Part shown: positions 27,139-35,075 of the stretch, in pieces
Numbering within the stretch: position 1 is the first letter of the stretch
How the letters are laid out: the number at the start of each line of letters is the position of its first letter
Assembly: GCA_003989085.1 (NCBI GenBank)
Contig: RXIV01000007.1
Coordinates: 124,001-188,000, forward strand
Source of the DNA: Candidatus Competibacteraceae bacterium
GTDB lineage: Bacteria > Pseudomonadota > Gammaproteobacteria > Competibacterales > Competibacteraceae
Direction of reading: 5' to 3'
DNA length: 64,000 nucleotides
Program-made: the position numbers and the translations under genes
Notes under the pieces: model-generated
The model's database searches: none
What the model saw: the letters and a program-made list of their open reading frames with translations, nothing else
Told to the model about the DNA's origin: nothing

Positions 27139-27911
27139 GTGCGCCACCCGAACTGACCAGCGCCGCACTGGCTGCTGACATACCGCTGATTCGCCTGCGC
27201 TGCGTGACCAAGGTGTATGGCGTCGGCCCGGTCGCGTTGACGGCCTTGAAAGGCATTGACCTCGACATCCGCGCTGGTGAATTTGTCGCGATCATGGGGC
27301 CGAGCGGTTCGGGCAAATCCACTGCAATGAATATTCTGGGCTGCCTCGACACTCCGACCAATGGGCAATATCTGTTCAAAGGCGCTCACGTCGAAGCGTT
27401 GTCCCGCGATCAGCGGGCGCGGCTGCGTCGCCGCTATTTGGGTTTTGTGTTTCAGGGCTTCAACCTGCTGGCCCGGACCACGGCGCAGGAGAACGTCGAA
27501 CTACCGCTGCTGTATCGCGGCGAAAGCACCCCAGTGCGTCATGCGGCGGCGGCTAAGGCATTGCAGTCGGTGGGCCTGGGCGGCTGGGAACATCACACTC
27601 CAGCTGAATTATCGGGTGGCCAGCAGCAGCGGGTCGCCATTGCCCGCGCCATTGTTACCGAACCCGCTGTGCTGTTGGCCGACGAACCGACCGGCAACCT
27701 CGACACCCAGCGGAGCCAGGAAATCATGGATTTGCTGACACGACTGAATGCGGACCATAGCATCACCGTGCTGATGGTCACCCACGAGCCAGACATGGCG
27801 GCCTATGCGCGGCGTCTGGTGCATTTCGTTGACGGCCACATTGACAGCGATGTCCCCAACCCGCACCCGGTCACCCTGACGCCGTCCACTCCTCCGGGGG
27901 AGATGCGCTGA
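27135..27911 (+). CDS. ABC transporter ATPase, MacB/LolD-like
   Basis: 258 residues. Walker [10 protein letters not shown] near residue 55, Q-loop [14 protein letters not shown], signature [15 protein letters not shown], Walker [13 protein letters not shown]-loop VTHEPD. This is the nucleotide-binding domain of a MacB-type (mechanotransmission) exporter; here ATPase and permease are separate genes rather than fused as in E. coli MacB. It overlaps the gene before by 4 bp and the gene after by 1 bp. Confidence 0.93.
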   Translation: MSAPPELTSAALAADIPLIRLRCVTKVYGVGPVALTALKGIDLDIRAGEFVAIMGPSGSGKSTAMNILGCLDTPTNGQYLFKGAHVEALSRDQRARLRRRYLGFVFQGFNLLARTTAQENVELPLLYRGESTPVRHAAAAKALQSVGLGGWEHHTPAELSGGQQQRVAIARAIVTEPAVLLADEPTGNLDTQRSQEIMDLLTRLNADHSITVLMVTHEPDMAAYARRLVHFVDGHIDSDVPNPHPVTLTPSTPPGEMR

Positions 27912-29125
27912 TGCTATTCAATACCCTCTTTCTTGCCTTACGGTCGATCCGCCGCAACCTGTTACGCTCGTTCCTGACCATCCTGGGCATCGTAATCGGC
28001 GTCAGTGCGGTGATTACGATGGTCACGCTCGGCAACGGTGCGACCCAAGCGGTGCAAATGCAGATCGCGGGACTCGGCACCAACCTGCTGATGGTGCGCC
28101 CCGGCCAACGCCACGGGCCGGGCGGCAGCGGCGGGTCAGTGCCGCAATTCACCGAAGCGGATGCGAATGCCATCCGGGCGCAGATCGGCGGCATTGCGGC
28201 AGTGGCCCCTGAAGGTCGCGCCAACATCACCGTAGTCGCTAACAGCCGCAACTGGGCCACCAGTGTCTACGGCAGCAGCAATGACTGGTTTGAGACCGGC
28301 AATTGGAAGCTGGCCAGCGGTCGCCTGTTCGAAGCTGACGAACAGCGCGCCGGGGCAGCGGTATGTATTATCGGAGAGACGGTACGGCGCGAACTCTACA
28401 GCGGCGCTGTGGGCCAGACCGGCTTGGGCGAGCAGTTACGGGTCAAGCAGTTCTCGTGCAACGTGATCGGCGTCCTGGCCGCCAAGGGCCAAGGCGGCAT
28501 GGGCGATCAGGACGACAGTGTGGTGGTCCCGCTGCACACCCTGCAACGCCGCGTCACCGGCAGCCGCAAAGTGAATACCTTGCTCATCTCAATGGAGGAC
28601 GGCAGTGACAGCACCCGGCTGAAAACCAGCTTGCGGCAATTGCTGCGCGAGCGACGCAAGCTGGCCGACAGCGACGATGACAACTTCAACATCTTCGACA
28701 CCCAGCAGCTGGCCGAAACCCTGTCGGGCACCACGCAGGTGATGACCACGCTACTCGGTGCAGTTGCGGCGGTGAGTCTGCTGGTGGGCGGCATCGGCAT
28801 CATGAACATCATGCTGGTCAGCGTCACTGAACGCACCCGCGAGATCGGCCTGCGTCTGGCTATCGGTGCGCTGGAGCACGAGGTGTTGCTGCAATTTCTG
28901 ATCGAGGCGGTGGCTTTGGCGGCATTAGGCGGTGGCATCGGCATCGGCATCGCCACTGGAGCCTCCATCGTGCTGGCCGGCGTAATGGGCGTGCCCTACC
29001 TGTTTGACCCAACCATCAACCTGCTGTCCTTCCTGTTTTCAGCCGTGATCGGCGTGGTGTTCGGCTACTTCCCGGCCCGCCGCGCCGCACAGATGGACCC
29101 TATCGAGGCACTCCGGCACGAGTGA
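27911..29125 (+). CDS. ABC transporter permease, MacB/FtsX-like
   Basis: 404 residues with the MacB layout: TM1 at about 20-42 (SFLTILGIVIGVSAVITMVT), a large periplasmic domain (about 45-275), then three C-terminal membrane segments of the FtsX domain (AVAAVSLLVGGIGIMNIMLV, TRTREIGLRLAIGA, FSAVIGVVFGYFPARRAAQM). Ends with the family motif DPIEALRHE. Works with the ATPase encoded at 27135 to push substrate through the MacA-like and TolC-like parts. Substrate unknown (macrolides, peptides or lipoproteins are known for the family). Confidence 0.92.
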   Translation: MLFNTLFLALRSIRRNLLRSFLTILGIVIGVSAVITMVTLGNGATQAVQMQIAGLGTNLLMVRPGQRHGPGGSGGSVPQFTEADANAIRAQIGGIAAVAPEGRANITVVANSRNWATSVYGSSNDWFETGNWKLASGRLFEADEQRAGAAVCIIGETVRRELYSGAVGQTGLGEQLRVKQFSCNVIGVLAAKGQGGMGDQDDSVVVPLHTLQRRVTGSRKVNTLLISMEDGSDSTRLKTSLRQLLRERRKLADSDDDNFNIFDTQQLAETLSGTTQVMTTLLGAVAAVSLLVGGIGIMNIMLVSVTERTREIGLRLAIGALEHEVLLQFLIEAVALAALGGGIGIGIATGASIVLAGVMGVPYLFDPTINLLSFLFSAVIGVVFGYFPARRAAQMDPIEALRHE

Positions 29126-29381
29126 AGCCCCGTATTCAATCCAGCTTATGTCGCCCTACCATTGCCGGTTTCTGTCGCATGATTTCCCTGTACTCCTTCC
29201 TCCGATGCACGCCGATTTTTGCGCGGGAAAAGCGCAGCGGGCCATCTGGAAACTGATTATCACCAACCGTATTGTGCGAGAAATCCAAGTGGGGATAATT
29301 ATCAGGAATGATCTTATTGATAATCTAAGACTATTATAACTAATTGATTTAAATATAACTTTTCACAGGATACCCCTTGAG

Positions 29382-30161
29382 ATGACCCACATGCTGATGG
29401 CTTTATTGATCACCTTGAGTCTGTTTTTCGGTATGTTGCTGTTTTTAGACATTGGCCGGCGGATCGGCGTCCGGCAACGGCTGCGAGATCCTGAGAGCGC
29501 AGGAGCAGGAACCGGGGCGATTGATGGCGCGGTTTTCGCTTTGCTGGGTCTGCTCGTCGCATTTACCTTCTCAGGCGCGGCGATGCGGTTCGACGGTCGC
29601 CGGGCCTTGATCATTGAGGAAGCTAACGCTATCGGTACCGCCTATCTGCGGCTTGACTTGGCGCCGCTCAACGCACAACCCGCACTGCGGGAAACTTTCC
29701 GGCGCTATGTCGATTCCCGGCTGGAGGCCTATCGGAAACTACCCGATATGGAAGCAGCCAAGACAGCGTTGGCCCGTTCTGCACAGTTGCAGGGAGAAAT
29801 CTGGAATCAGGCGGTTGCTCTTGGACGGATGGAAGGTGTGTCGTCAGCCGCCACAATGCTGTTGCTGCCGGCACTGAATCAGATGATCGACATCACCACC
29901 ACCCGAACGATGGCGGGCCAGATGCACCCACCGAGGGTTATTTTCATCATGCTGTTCGGATTAGCGTTGGCTAGTGCGCTGCTGGCTGGCTACGGTATGT
30001 CTGGCGGCAAATCGCGTGACTGGCTCCATCTGCTCGCCTTCGCGATGGTCATGGCGGTCGTGGTTTACGTCATCATTGACATCGAATACCCGCGCCTGGG
30101 CTTAATCCAGGTGGATGCTTTCGATCAGGTTCTAATGGATGTTCGGGCGAGTATGAAGTAG
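29382..30161 (+). CDS. DUF4239 (bestrophin-like) membrane protein
   Basis: 259 residues. Two N-terminal membrane segments (about 5-25 and 46-68), a soluble helical region (about 75-185), then two C-terminal segments (about 188-208 and 213-240). Features such as AIDGAVFALLGLLVAFTFSG, RRALIIEEANAIGTAYLRLD and the terminal YVIIDIEYPRLGLIQVD match the DUF4239 family, which is distantly related to bestrophin channels; function unknown. It stands alone between the exporter operon and nnrS. Confidence 0.75.
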   Translation: MTHMLMALLITLSLFFGMLLFLDIGRRIGVRQRLRDPESAGAGTGAIDGAVFALLGLLVAFTFSGAAMRFDGRRALIIEEANAIGTAYLRLDLAPLNAQPALRETFRRYVDSRLEAYRKLPDMEAAKTALARSAQLQGEIWNQAVALGRMEGVSSAATMLLLPALNQMIDITTTRTMAGQMHPPRVIFIMLFGLALASALLAGYGMSGGKSRDWLHLLAFAMVMAVVVYVIIDIEYPRLGLIQVDAFDQVLMDVRASMK

Positions 30162-30251
30162 ACGCAGATTCATGATTCCGAACCTTCGCCCATCCCAAGG
30201 CAATCCGACTGTTTTCCTTGGGCTGCGGCCTCCGCAATTCTGGAGTTAGCA

Positions 30252-31454
30252 ATGGCATTGGAAACAGTTGACCGCGTTCAAACTCGATTATCCAAAATAG
30301 CCTTATGGAACTTGGGATTTCGCCCATTTTTCCTGGGTGCGGCTCTGTTTGCGATAACCTCTATTGCGCTTTGGATGGGTGTTTATGCCTTTCAATTGCC
30401 ATTACCGGTTGAAGGCATATCTATTCTTCAATGGCACGCTCATGAGATGATTTATGGGTTTACAATGGCAGTGATTGCTGGATTCTTATTAACTGCGGTT
30501 AAAAACTGGACGGGGGTACAAACGCTTTGTGGATTCAGTCTATTAGGATTGTTTACCCTGTGGGTCGCCGCAAGAATCCTGTTTTTATTTGGAACTCGAT
30601 TGATAGTTATCGCGGCAATCCCGGATATGCTGTTCATGTTGAGTCTGATTATTGCCGTCACTTCCCCGGTGATCCAGGTTAAACAATGGAAACAAATGGG
30701 TATTATGGCAAAGCTGCTATTGTTAGCCATTGGGAATGGCTGTTTTTACTTGGGTGTGGCTGGGGTTATGACGAACGGTGTCTACTTTGGCATCTATAGT
30801 GGGCTGTTTTTGATCGTCGGGTTAATCCTTACCATGGGGAGAAGATTAATCCCTTTTTTTGTTGATGTTGGTGTTGGCTATCCAGTCAAACTGTTGAACT
30901 CGAAATGGCTTGATTTATCTAGCCTGTTATTGTTTCTGGCGTTTTTTATCGTCGAACTCTTTATTAATCAGCGATTAACCACTGCGTTATTATCCGCCGG
31001 ATTATTCATTATCACTTCGATTAGGCTAATCGGTTGGTATACCATTGGCATCTGGAAGCAGCCATTGTTATGGAGCTTATTTGCCGCCTTTCTATGGATC
31101 GATATCGGATTTTTACTGATGGCATTGCTCCCACTATTTAATCTATCAAAACTATTAGCAGTCCATGCTTTTAGCGTGGGTGGTATTGGGATTCTAACCC
31201 TGAGCATGATGGCCCGGGTCTCGCTCGCTCATACGGGAAGGAACGTGAAAAAGCTGCCTGGAGCCATTACCATTGCGTTGGTCGTGTTGATGGTGGGAAG
31301 TATTTTCAGAGTCGGACTGCCTTTAATTGCCCCGAACCATTATCTGATTTGGATTTTAGTGTCCCAAATTCTGTGGATTGCGGCATTTCTGATCTTCGTG
31401 ATTGTTTATGCCACGATGCTAACAAAACCCCGAGTAGACGGCCAGTTAGGTTAG
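30252..31454 (+). CDS. NnrS family membrane protein
   Basis: 400 residues, about twelve membrane segments. The N-terminal segment LWNLGFRPFFLGAALFAITS and the His-containing WHAHEMIYGFTMAVIAGFLL are NnrS signatures; VHAFSVGGIGILTLSMMARV followed by LAHTG appears near the C-terminus. NnrS is a haem- and copper-binding protein linked to protection against nitric oxide stress in denitrifiers. Codon use is clearly more AT-rich than in the neighbouring exporter genes, so it may be a recent acquisition. No NO-responsive regulator is adjacent. Confidence 0.88.
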   Translation: MALETVDRVQTRLSKIALWNLGFRPFFLGAALFAITSIALWMGVYAFQLPLPVEGISILQWHAHEMIYGFTMAVIAGFLLTAVKNWTGVQTLCGFSLLGLFTLWVAARILFLFGTRLIVIAAIPDMLFMLSLIIAVTSPVIQVKQWKQMGIMAKLLLLAIGNGCFYLGVAGVMTNGVYFGIYSGLFLIVGLILTMGRRLIPFFVDVGVGYPVKLLNSKWLDLSSLLLFLAFFIVELFINQRLTTALLSAGLFIITSIRLIGWYTIGIWKQPLLWSLFAAFLWIDIGFLLMALLPLFNLSKLLAVHAFSVGGIGILTLSMMARVSLAHTGRNVKKLPGAITIALVVLMVGSIFRVGLPLIAPNHYLIWILVSQILWIAAFLIFVIVYATMLTKPRVDGQLG

Positions 31455-31471
31455 CCATGCTAGTACCCGCT

Positions 31472-31663
31472 TCATTCTCGTCGTTCAACCAGTATGTGAT
31501 CCCGGATCAGCGCCTCTAAATCCAGCTGTTGCAATGCCGAAATCGCGTATTCCCAGCGGCCCTCAGCGCACAAACCGAGAATACCGCCCTCCTCATAAGC
31601 GTCGAGCGCCGCCTTGATACAAGCGGCGCGGACGACTTCGGCTAAATTCGGTGAAGGGGTCAT
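31472..31663 (-). CDS. Small conserved-looking protein, 63 residues
   Basis: The ORF encodes MTPSPNLAEVVRAACIKAAL followed by DAYEEGGILGLCAEGRWEYA and ends LIRDHILVERRE. The ATG has GGAAAAG 9-13 bp upstream. The central motif (AYEEGGI-GLCAEGRWE-A--AL) resembles short uncharacterised proteobacterial proteins I have seen, but I cannot name a function. It is convergent with nnrS and lies 179 bp from the recombinase gene on the other strand. Confidence 0.55.
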   Translation of the reverse strand: MTPSPNLAEVVRAACIKAALDAYEEGGILGLCAEGRWEYAISALQQLDLEALIRDHILVERRE

Positions 31664-31842
31664 GATGATGTTCTTTTCCTGAGTGAAAGCAGACTCAACA
31701 CGGGGACCACCAATGGCCGCTAGTCCTCAGCAAGGCCCACTTGCCAAAGGCCCAAGATTCACAACCGGTTCAAGGCGTCCGCCCGCCAAGATCGCCGGCG
31801 CAATCCATACCAGCATGATCATAGCCGATAGCCGGCGCTATC

Positions 31843-33063
31843 ATGGTCTCTATCCCTCCTGATTTTGCGAGAAGACCTTCTGCCATGCTCACCCTGATGC
31901 CTGCCCTGCTATCCGTTGCGCCGCACTCCCCGCCCCGGCCTCTGGAGTATCTGCGCTTGCCCGAAGATCTTGATGGCCGCAACGGCGGCAACCGGGCCGG
32001 GCCAGAGGTGGTCTGCCAACTGGCCGCCAGCAACGATCTGGATGCGGTGCAAGCCTGGCTGGCCGAGTTCCACGACTCGCCGCAAACCTTGCGGACCTAC
32101 CGCAAGGAAGCCGAGCGCTTGTTGCTGTGGGCGCTAATGGATCGTGGCAAGCCGCTATCCAGCCTGACCCGCGAAGACTGCCTGCGCTACGAGGTTTTTC
32201 TCGCTGACCCGCAACCCCGCGACCGCTGGTGTGGTCCTAAAGCACCTCGGTTCAGTGGTCGGTGGCGGCCATTGATGGGGCCACTCAGTCCGGCCAGTCG
32301 CAAAATGGCGTTGCTGATCATCAATGCTCTGTTCAGTTATCTGGTTAAAGCCGGCTATCTGGCGGGTAATCCACTGGCGCTGGCCCGCCGCCGGCGCCGG
32401 GGTCATCAACCCCTGCGTGAAATTGAACGCTTTCTTGAGCAGGATCAATGGCAAGCCCTGCTCGCCGCCATTGAGGGCTTGCCCCGCGACACAGAACGGG
32501 CTTGCCAGCACTACGCCCGCGCCCGCTATCTGATCGCCCTGCTCTACCTGCTCGGTCCCCGAGTCAGCGAGGTGGCCGGCCATACCATGAGCAGCTTTGT
32601 GCAGGTGCGTGGGCGCTGGTGGTGGCAAGTGACCGGTAAGGGCCAAAAGGAAGCGCGGGTGCCGGTCAATCAGGATATGTTGGAGGCGCTGCGCGAGTAC
32701 CGGCGCTTCCACGGTCTGCCGGTGCTGCCCATTCCCGACGAGACCACCCCGCTGGTGCTGAATCTCAAAGGCACCACCGGGATCGGTGACAACATGATTT
32801 ACCGGATTGTCAAACTGCTGGTCGCCAAAGGCGCAGCCCGGCTACAAGCCGCCGATCCGCATCAGGCTGAGAAGTTGCGGCGAGCTTCAACGCACTGGTT
32901 CCGCCACACCAGCATCACGCATCAGGCCGACGCCGGGATCAATCTCCAATTCCTGCAACGCAACGCCCGCCATGCCCGCATCGATACCACGGGTCTGTAT
33001 CTGCACGCTGAGGAGAAAGAATGGCATGAAACTATGGAACGACATCGGCTTAAGGGGTGTTGA
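31843..33063 (+). CDS. Tyrosine site-specific recombinase (phage-integrase family)
   Basis: 406 residues (from 31843; the ATG at 31885 is an alternative, and a small stem GATAGC/GCTATC ends right at 31842). The N-terminal SAM-like core-binding domain is about 55-180. The catalytic domain carries Arg240 (LGPRVSEV), His351 and Arg354 (THWFRHTS), His377 (NARHARID) and the nucleophile Tyr386 (TGLYLHAEE), a complete R-H-R-H-Y set. An insert between residues 240 and 340 is longer than in XerC/D. A hairpin array begins at the very end of the gene (33059-33252). It may belong to a mobile element whose limits are not visible. Confidence 0.85.
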   Translation: MVSIPPDFARRPSAMLTLMPALLSVAPHSPPRPLEYLRLPEDLDGRNGGNRAGPEVVCQLAASNDLDAVQAWLAEFHDSPQTLRTYRKEAERLLLWALMDRGKPLSSLTREDCLRYEVFLADPQPRDRWCGPKAPRFSGRWRPLMGPLSPASRKMALLIINALFSYLVKAGYLAGNPLALARRRRRGHQPLREIERFLEQDQWQALLAAIEGLPRDTERACQHYARARYLIALLYLLGPRVSEVAGHTMSSFVQVRGRWWWQVTGKGQKEARVPVNQDMLEALREYRRFHGLPVLPIPDETTPLVLNLKGTTGIGDNMIYRIVKLLVAKGAARLQAADPHQAEKLRRASTHWFRHTSITHQADAGINLQFLQRNARHARIDTTGLYLHAEEKEWHETMERHRLKGC

Positions 33064-33252
33064 CGCCGCGCGGAGCGCGGCGTCAACAGGGCGCGAGTTG
33101 AGCGAACTCGGCGTGTCCCACGCGGAGCGCGGGCCAACTCCTCATTCGAGCGGACACCGCTCACTGCGTCGCGGCTTGCGCCCGCTGGGGGTTTCCAGGC
33201 CGGCCAGCCGTCCTTTCAACCCACGCGCGGGTGCCGCTCAACTCGCGCCCTG
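33059..33252. repeat. Hairpin array after the recombinase, with an 18-bp perfect inverted repeat
   Basis: The first hairpin is a perfect 12-bp stem: GTTGACGCCGCG (33059-33070) with CGCGGCGTCAAC (33076-33087), loop CGGAG. Then an 18-bp arm (33087-33104, CAGGGCGCGAGTTGAGCG) is matched exactly by its reverse complement at 33235-33252. Inside lie smaller stems: CGAGTT/AACTCG near 33095-33111, a CGC-GGAGC-GCG hairpin near 33123-33133, and GAGCGG/CCGCTC near 33149-33163. The phrase CGCGGAGCGCGG occurs twice. The array overlaps the last codons of the recombinase gene. Confidence 0.8.
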
Positions 33253-33275
33253 ATGGATCCACCAACAGTCAGACT

Positions 33276-35000
33276 CTAGCCACGATGCCGCAGGTACAGC
33301 AACGCCAGGTTGACGAGCAGCGAAATTAGCGCTGCACCACGCCAAAAACCCGTCGGGTTGCGCTCCATCAAAGGCCGGTGGCGGCGCTCGGTAAATTCAG
33401 CGTTAGGGTGCAGAAAATCGTAAACCAGCTCTGTCTCAATCGTGTAGCGGCGTTTTGGATCAAGACGCACGGCTTTTTCCAATGCCCCATCCACCCAAAC
33501 TGGTAAGTCCGGTCGCTCGCCCCGAGCGGAGACATAGCTGAGCCGGGCCATCCATTTCGCGCTGATCTCCCGTCCAAGCCGCTCTCCATAAGGCAAGTGA
33601 CCGGTCAGCAGCTCGTAGGCGATGACGCCGAGGGCGAATAGATCGGAGCTGGTGGTGGCTGGCTCGCCGCATAATATCTCCGGCGCAGTATAGTTCCGGG
33701 TGCCAAGCAGATCAGTATGTTCAACCGGTGATGCAATCTCGGCAATACCGGCAATCTTCGTCGAACCAAAGTCAATGATCCGCACCATGCCGTGGTGGTC
33801 GATGTGGATATTTTCCGGTTTCAGATCCCGGTGCAACATATCCAGTCGATGGAAGGCGCGGATTCCCCGAGCGATCTGCTCCAGAATCCCCCGCACCTCC
33901 GTCAGCGTCGGGCGCGGGTGTTCGGCCATCCACTGCCGCAGGGTTTGGCCGTCGAGATACTCCAGGATGTGATAGAGAAAACGTCGCCGGCGCACCGGCT
34001 CGATCACTTTCAGTACATGGGGGCTATCGATGCGCCGACCTACCCATTCCTCGTGCCGGAACCGTTCCAGATAACCCGGATCATCCTCGAAATTAACTGA
34101 CGGCGTTTTTAGCACCACCTGTTTTCCGGAGGTGTCGTCGAGCGCCAGATAAATCTGGCTGGTCGGGCTGGCGTGAATTTCTCGCAGGATGCGGTAGCCG
34201 TCCAGGATCATTCCTGGTTCCAGCAACGGTGGAAAGGGCAATTCGGTCAGCGCCTGGAATACTGATTCGGCGTCTGGCGCTGGCAGATCATCGATCCGCA
34301 GCAATTGACAGGTCAGGTTATCGGGGCTGCCGGCAATGCGGGCGGCGGCGGTCAAAGCGCGGCAGGCAGCGTCGAGATTGTCGCCACTTGCGCCGATCAG
34401 ACGCTTGATTTCCAGTGGCGGCACATATTCGTGGACGCCGTCGGTGGTGAATAGAAACAGATCGCCCATTTCGACCGGCAGGCTGCGATAGTCAATATCC
34501 AGATGCGAATCAATGCCCAATGCCCGGTTCAGGTAAACCCGTTCGGCGCTGGCCCAACAATGGTGATCCTGTGTCAGCGGTTCCAGAGTACCTTCACGCA
34601 GCTTCCAAATACGGGTGTCTCCGATATGGAAGAGATACGCGGTGGTGGACTTGAGCACCAAGGCGCTGAAAGTGGTGACCATACCTCGCGCCGGGTCAAG
34701 CAGTTGCGCCCCTTGCCCGCACAGCCAGCGATTGAGGGCGCTCAGCACCTTTTCGACAGAATGTCGCACCGTCCAGGAATCAGGGGTGGCGAAGTAATCA
34801 TTGAGAAAACCCTTGACGGCGTACTCGGCGGCAAGACGAGCGGATTCGCTGGAACTCATCCCATCGGCAATGGCGAACGCCGCACCTTTTAGGGTGAGCG
34901 CCTCGCCCTCCGGAATGAGCGCGCCGTGAAAATCTTCATTAGCCGGTTTGACGCCCCGGTCGGAAAACTGGCCAAGGTGAATTTGCAAAGTGCGGGGCAT
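33276..35000 (-). CDS. Bifunctional PP2C phosphatase / serine-threonine kinase
   Basis: 574 residues. Residues 1-240 form a PP2C-type phosphatase: SDRGVKPANEDFHG, AIADGMSSSESAR, LFHIGDTRIW, FLFTTDGV. Residues 265-530 form a eukaryotic-like kinase: catalytic HRDLKPEN with His390 and Asp392, then IDFGSTK, then GTRNYTAPE. One C-terminal membrane segment (about 552-568) anchors it. Such fusions are typical neighbours of nitrate transporter and nirBD genes in proteobacteria, where a signalling role in nitrate assimilation is suspected. It starts 76 bp after the transporter gene, with stem-loops between them. Confidence 0.9.
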   Translation of the reverse strand: MPRTLQIHLGQFSDRGVKPANEDFHGALIPEGEALTLKGAAFAIADGMSSSESARLAAEYAVKGFLNDYFATPDSWTVRHSVEKVLSALNRWLCGQGAQLLDPARGMVTTFSALVLKSTTAYLFHIGDTRIWKLREGTLEPLTQDHHCWASAERVYLNRALGIDSHLDIDYRSLPVEMGDLFLFTTDGVHEYVPPLEIKRLIGASGDNLDAACRALTAAARIAGSPDNLTCQLLRIDDLPAPDAESVFQALTELPFPPLLEPGMILDGYRILREIHASPTSQIYLALDDTSGKQVVLKTPSVNFEDDPGYLERFRHEEWVGRRIDSPHVLKVIEPVRRRRFLYHILEYLDGQTLRQWMAEHPRPTLTEVRGILEQIARGIRAFHRLDMLHRDLKPENIHIDHHGMVRIIDFGSTKIAGIAEIASPVEHTDLLGTRNYTAPEILCGEPATTSSDLFALGVIAYELLTGHLPYGERLGREISAKWMARLSYVSARGERPDLPVWVDGALEKAVRLDPKRRYTIETELVYDFLHPNAEFTERRHRPLMERNPTGFWRGAALISLLVNLALLYLRHRG

Positions 35001-35020
35001 GATCGAGAACCGGCGTTAGT

Positions 35021-35062
35021 GGCGTATCTGAGCATACGCCTTCCCCCGGCGGGGGAAGGCGT
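35021..35062. terminator. Two mutually exclusive stem-loops between transporter and kinase genes
   Basis: ACGCCTTCCCCC (35036-35047) pairs perfectly with GGGGGAAGGCGT (35051-35062) around a 3-nt loop. The neighbouring GGCGTA (35021-35026) pairs with TACGCC (35035-35040), which overlaps the first arm of the other stem, so both cannot form at once. On the plus strand the long stem is followed by TTTT; on the minus strand, the direction of transcription here, it has no T-run. It probably reduces read-through from the transporter into the kinase gene or acts as an RNA stability element. Confidence 0.5.
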
Positions 35063-35075
35063 TTTCAACGATTAC

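Noticed and set aside
17638..29313. Shared 16-mer ATTATCAGGAATTATC / ATTATCAGGAATGATC at 17638 and 29298
   Set aside because: One mismatch over 16 bases is expected many times in an all-against-all comparison of 64 kb, and both lie in AT-rich spacers.
29148..29339. 63-residue ORF between the MacB-like permease and the DUF4239 gene
   Set aside because: Poor ribosome-binding site, abrupt change from random-looking to AT-driven composition, no family resemblance.
33059..33252. Integron attC site
   Set aside because: The core-like heptamers are in the reverse order to a real attC site, and no cassette-like ORFs or further sites follow.
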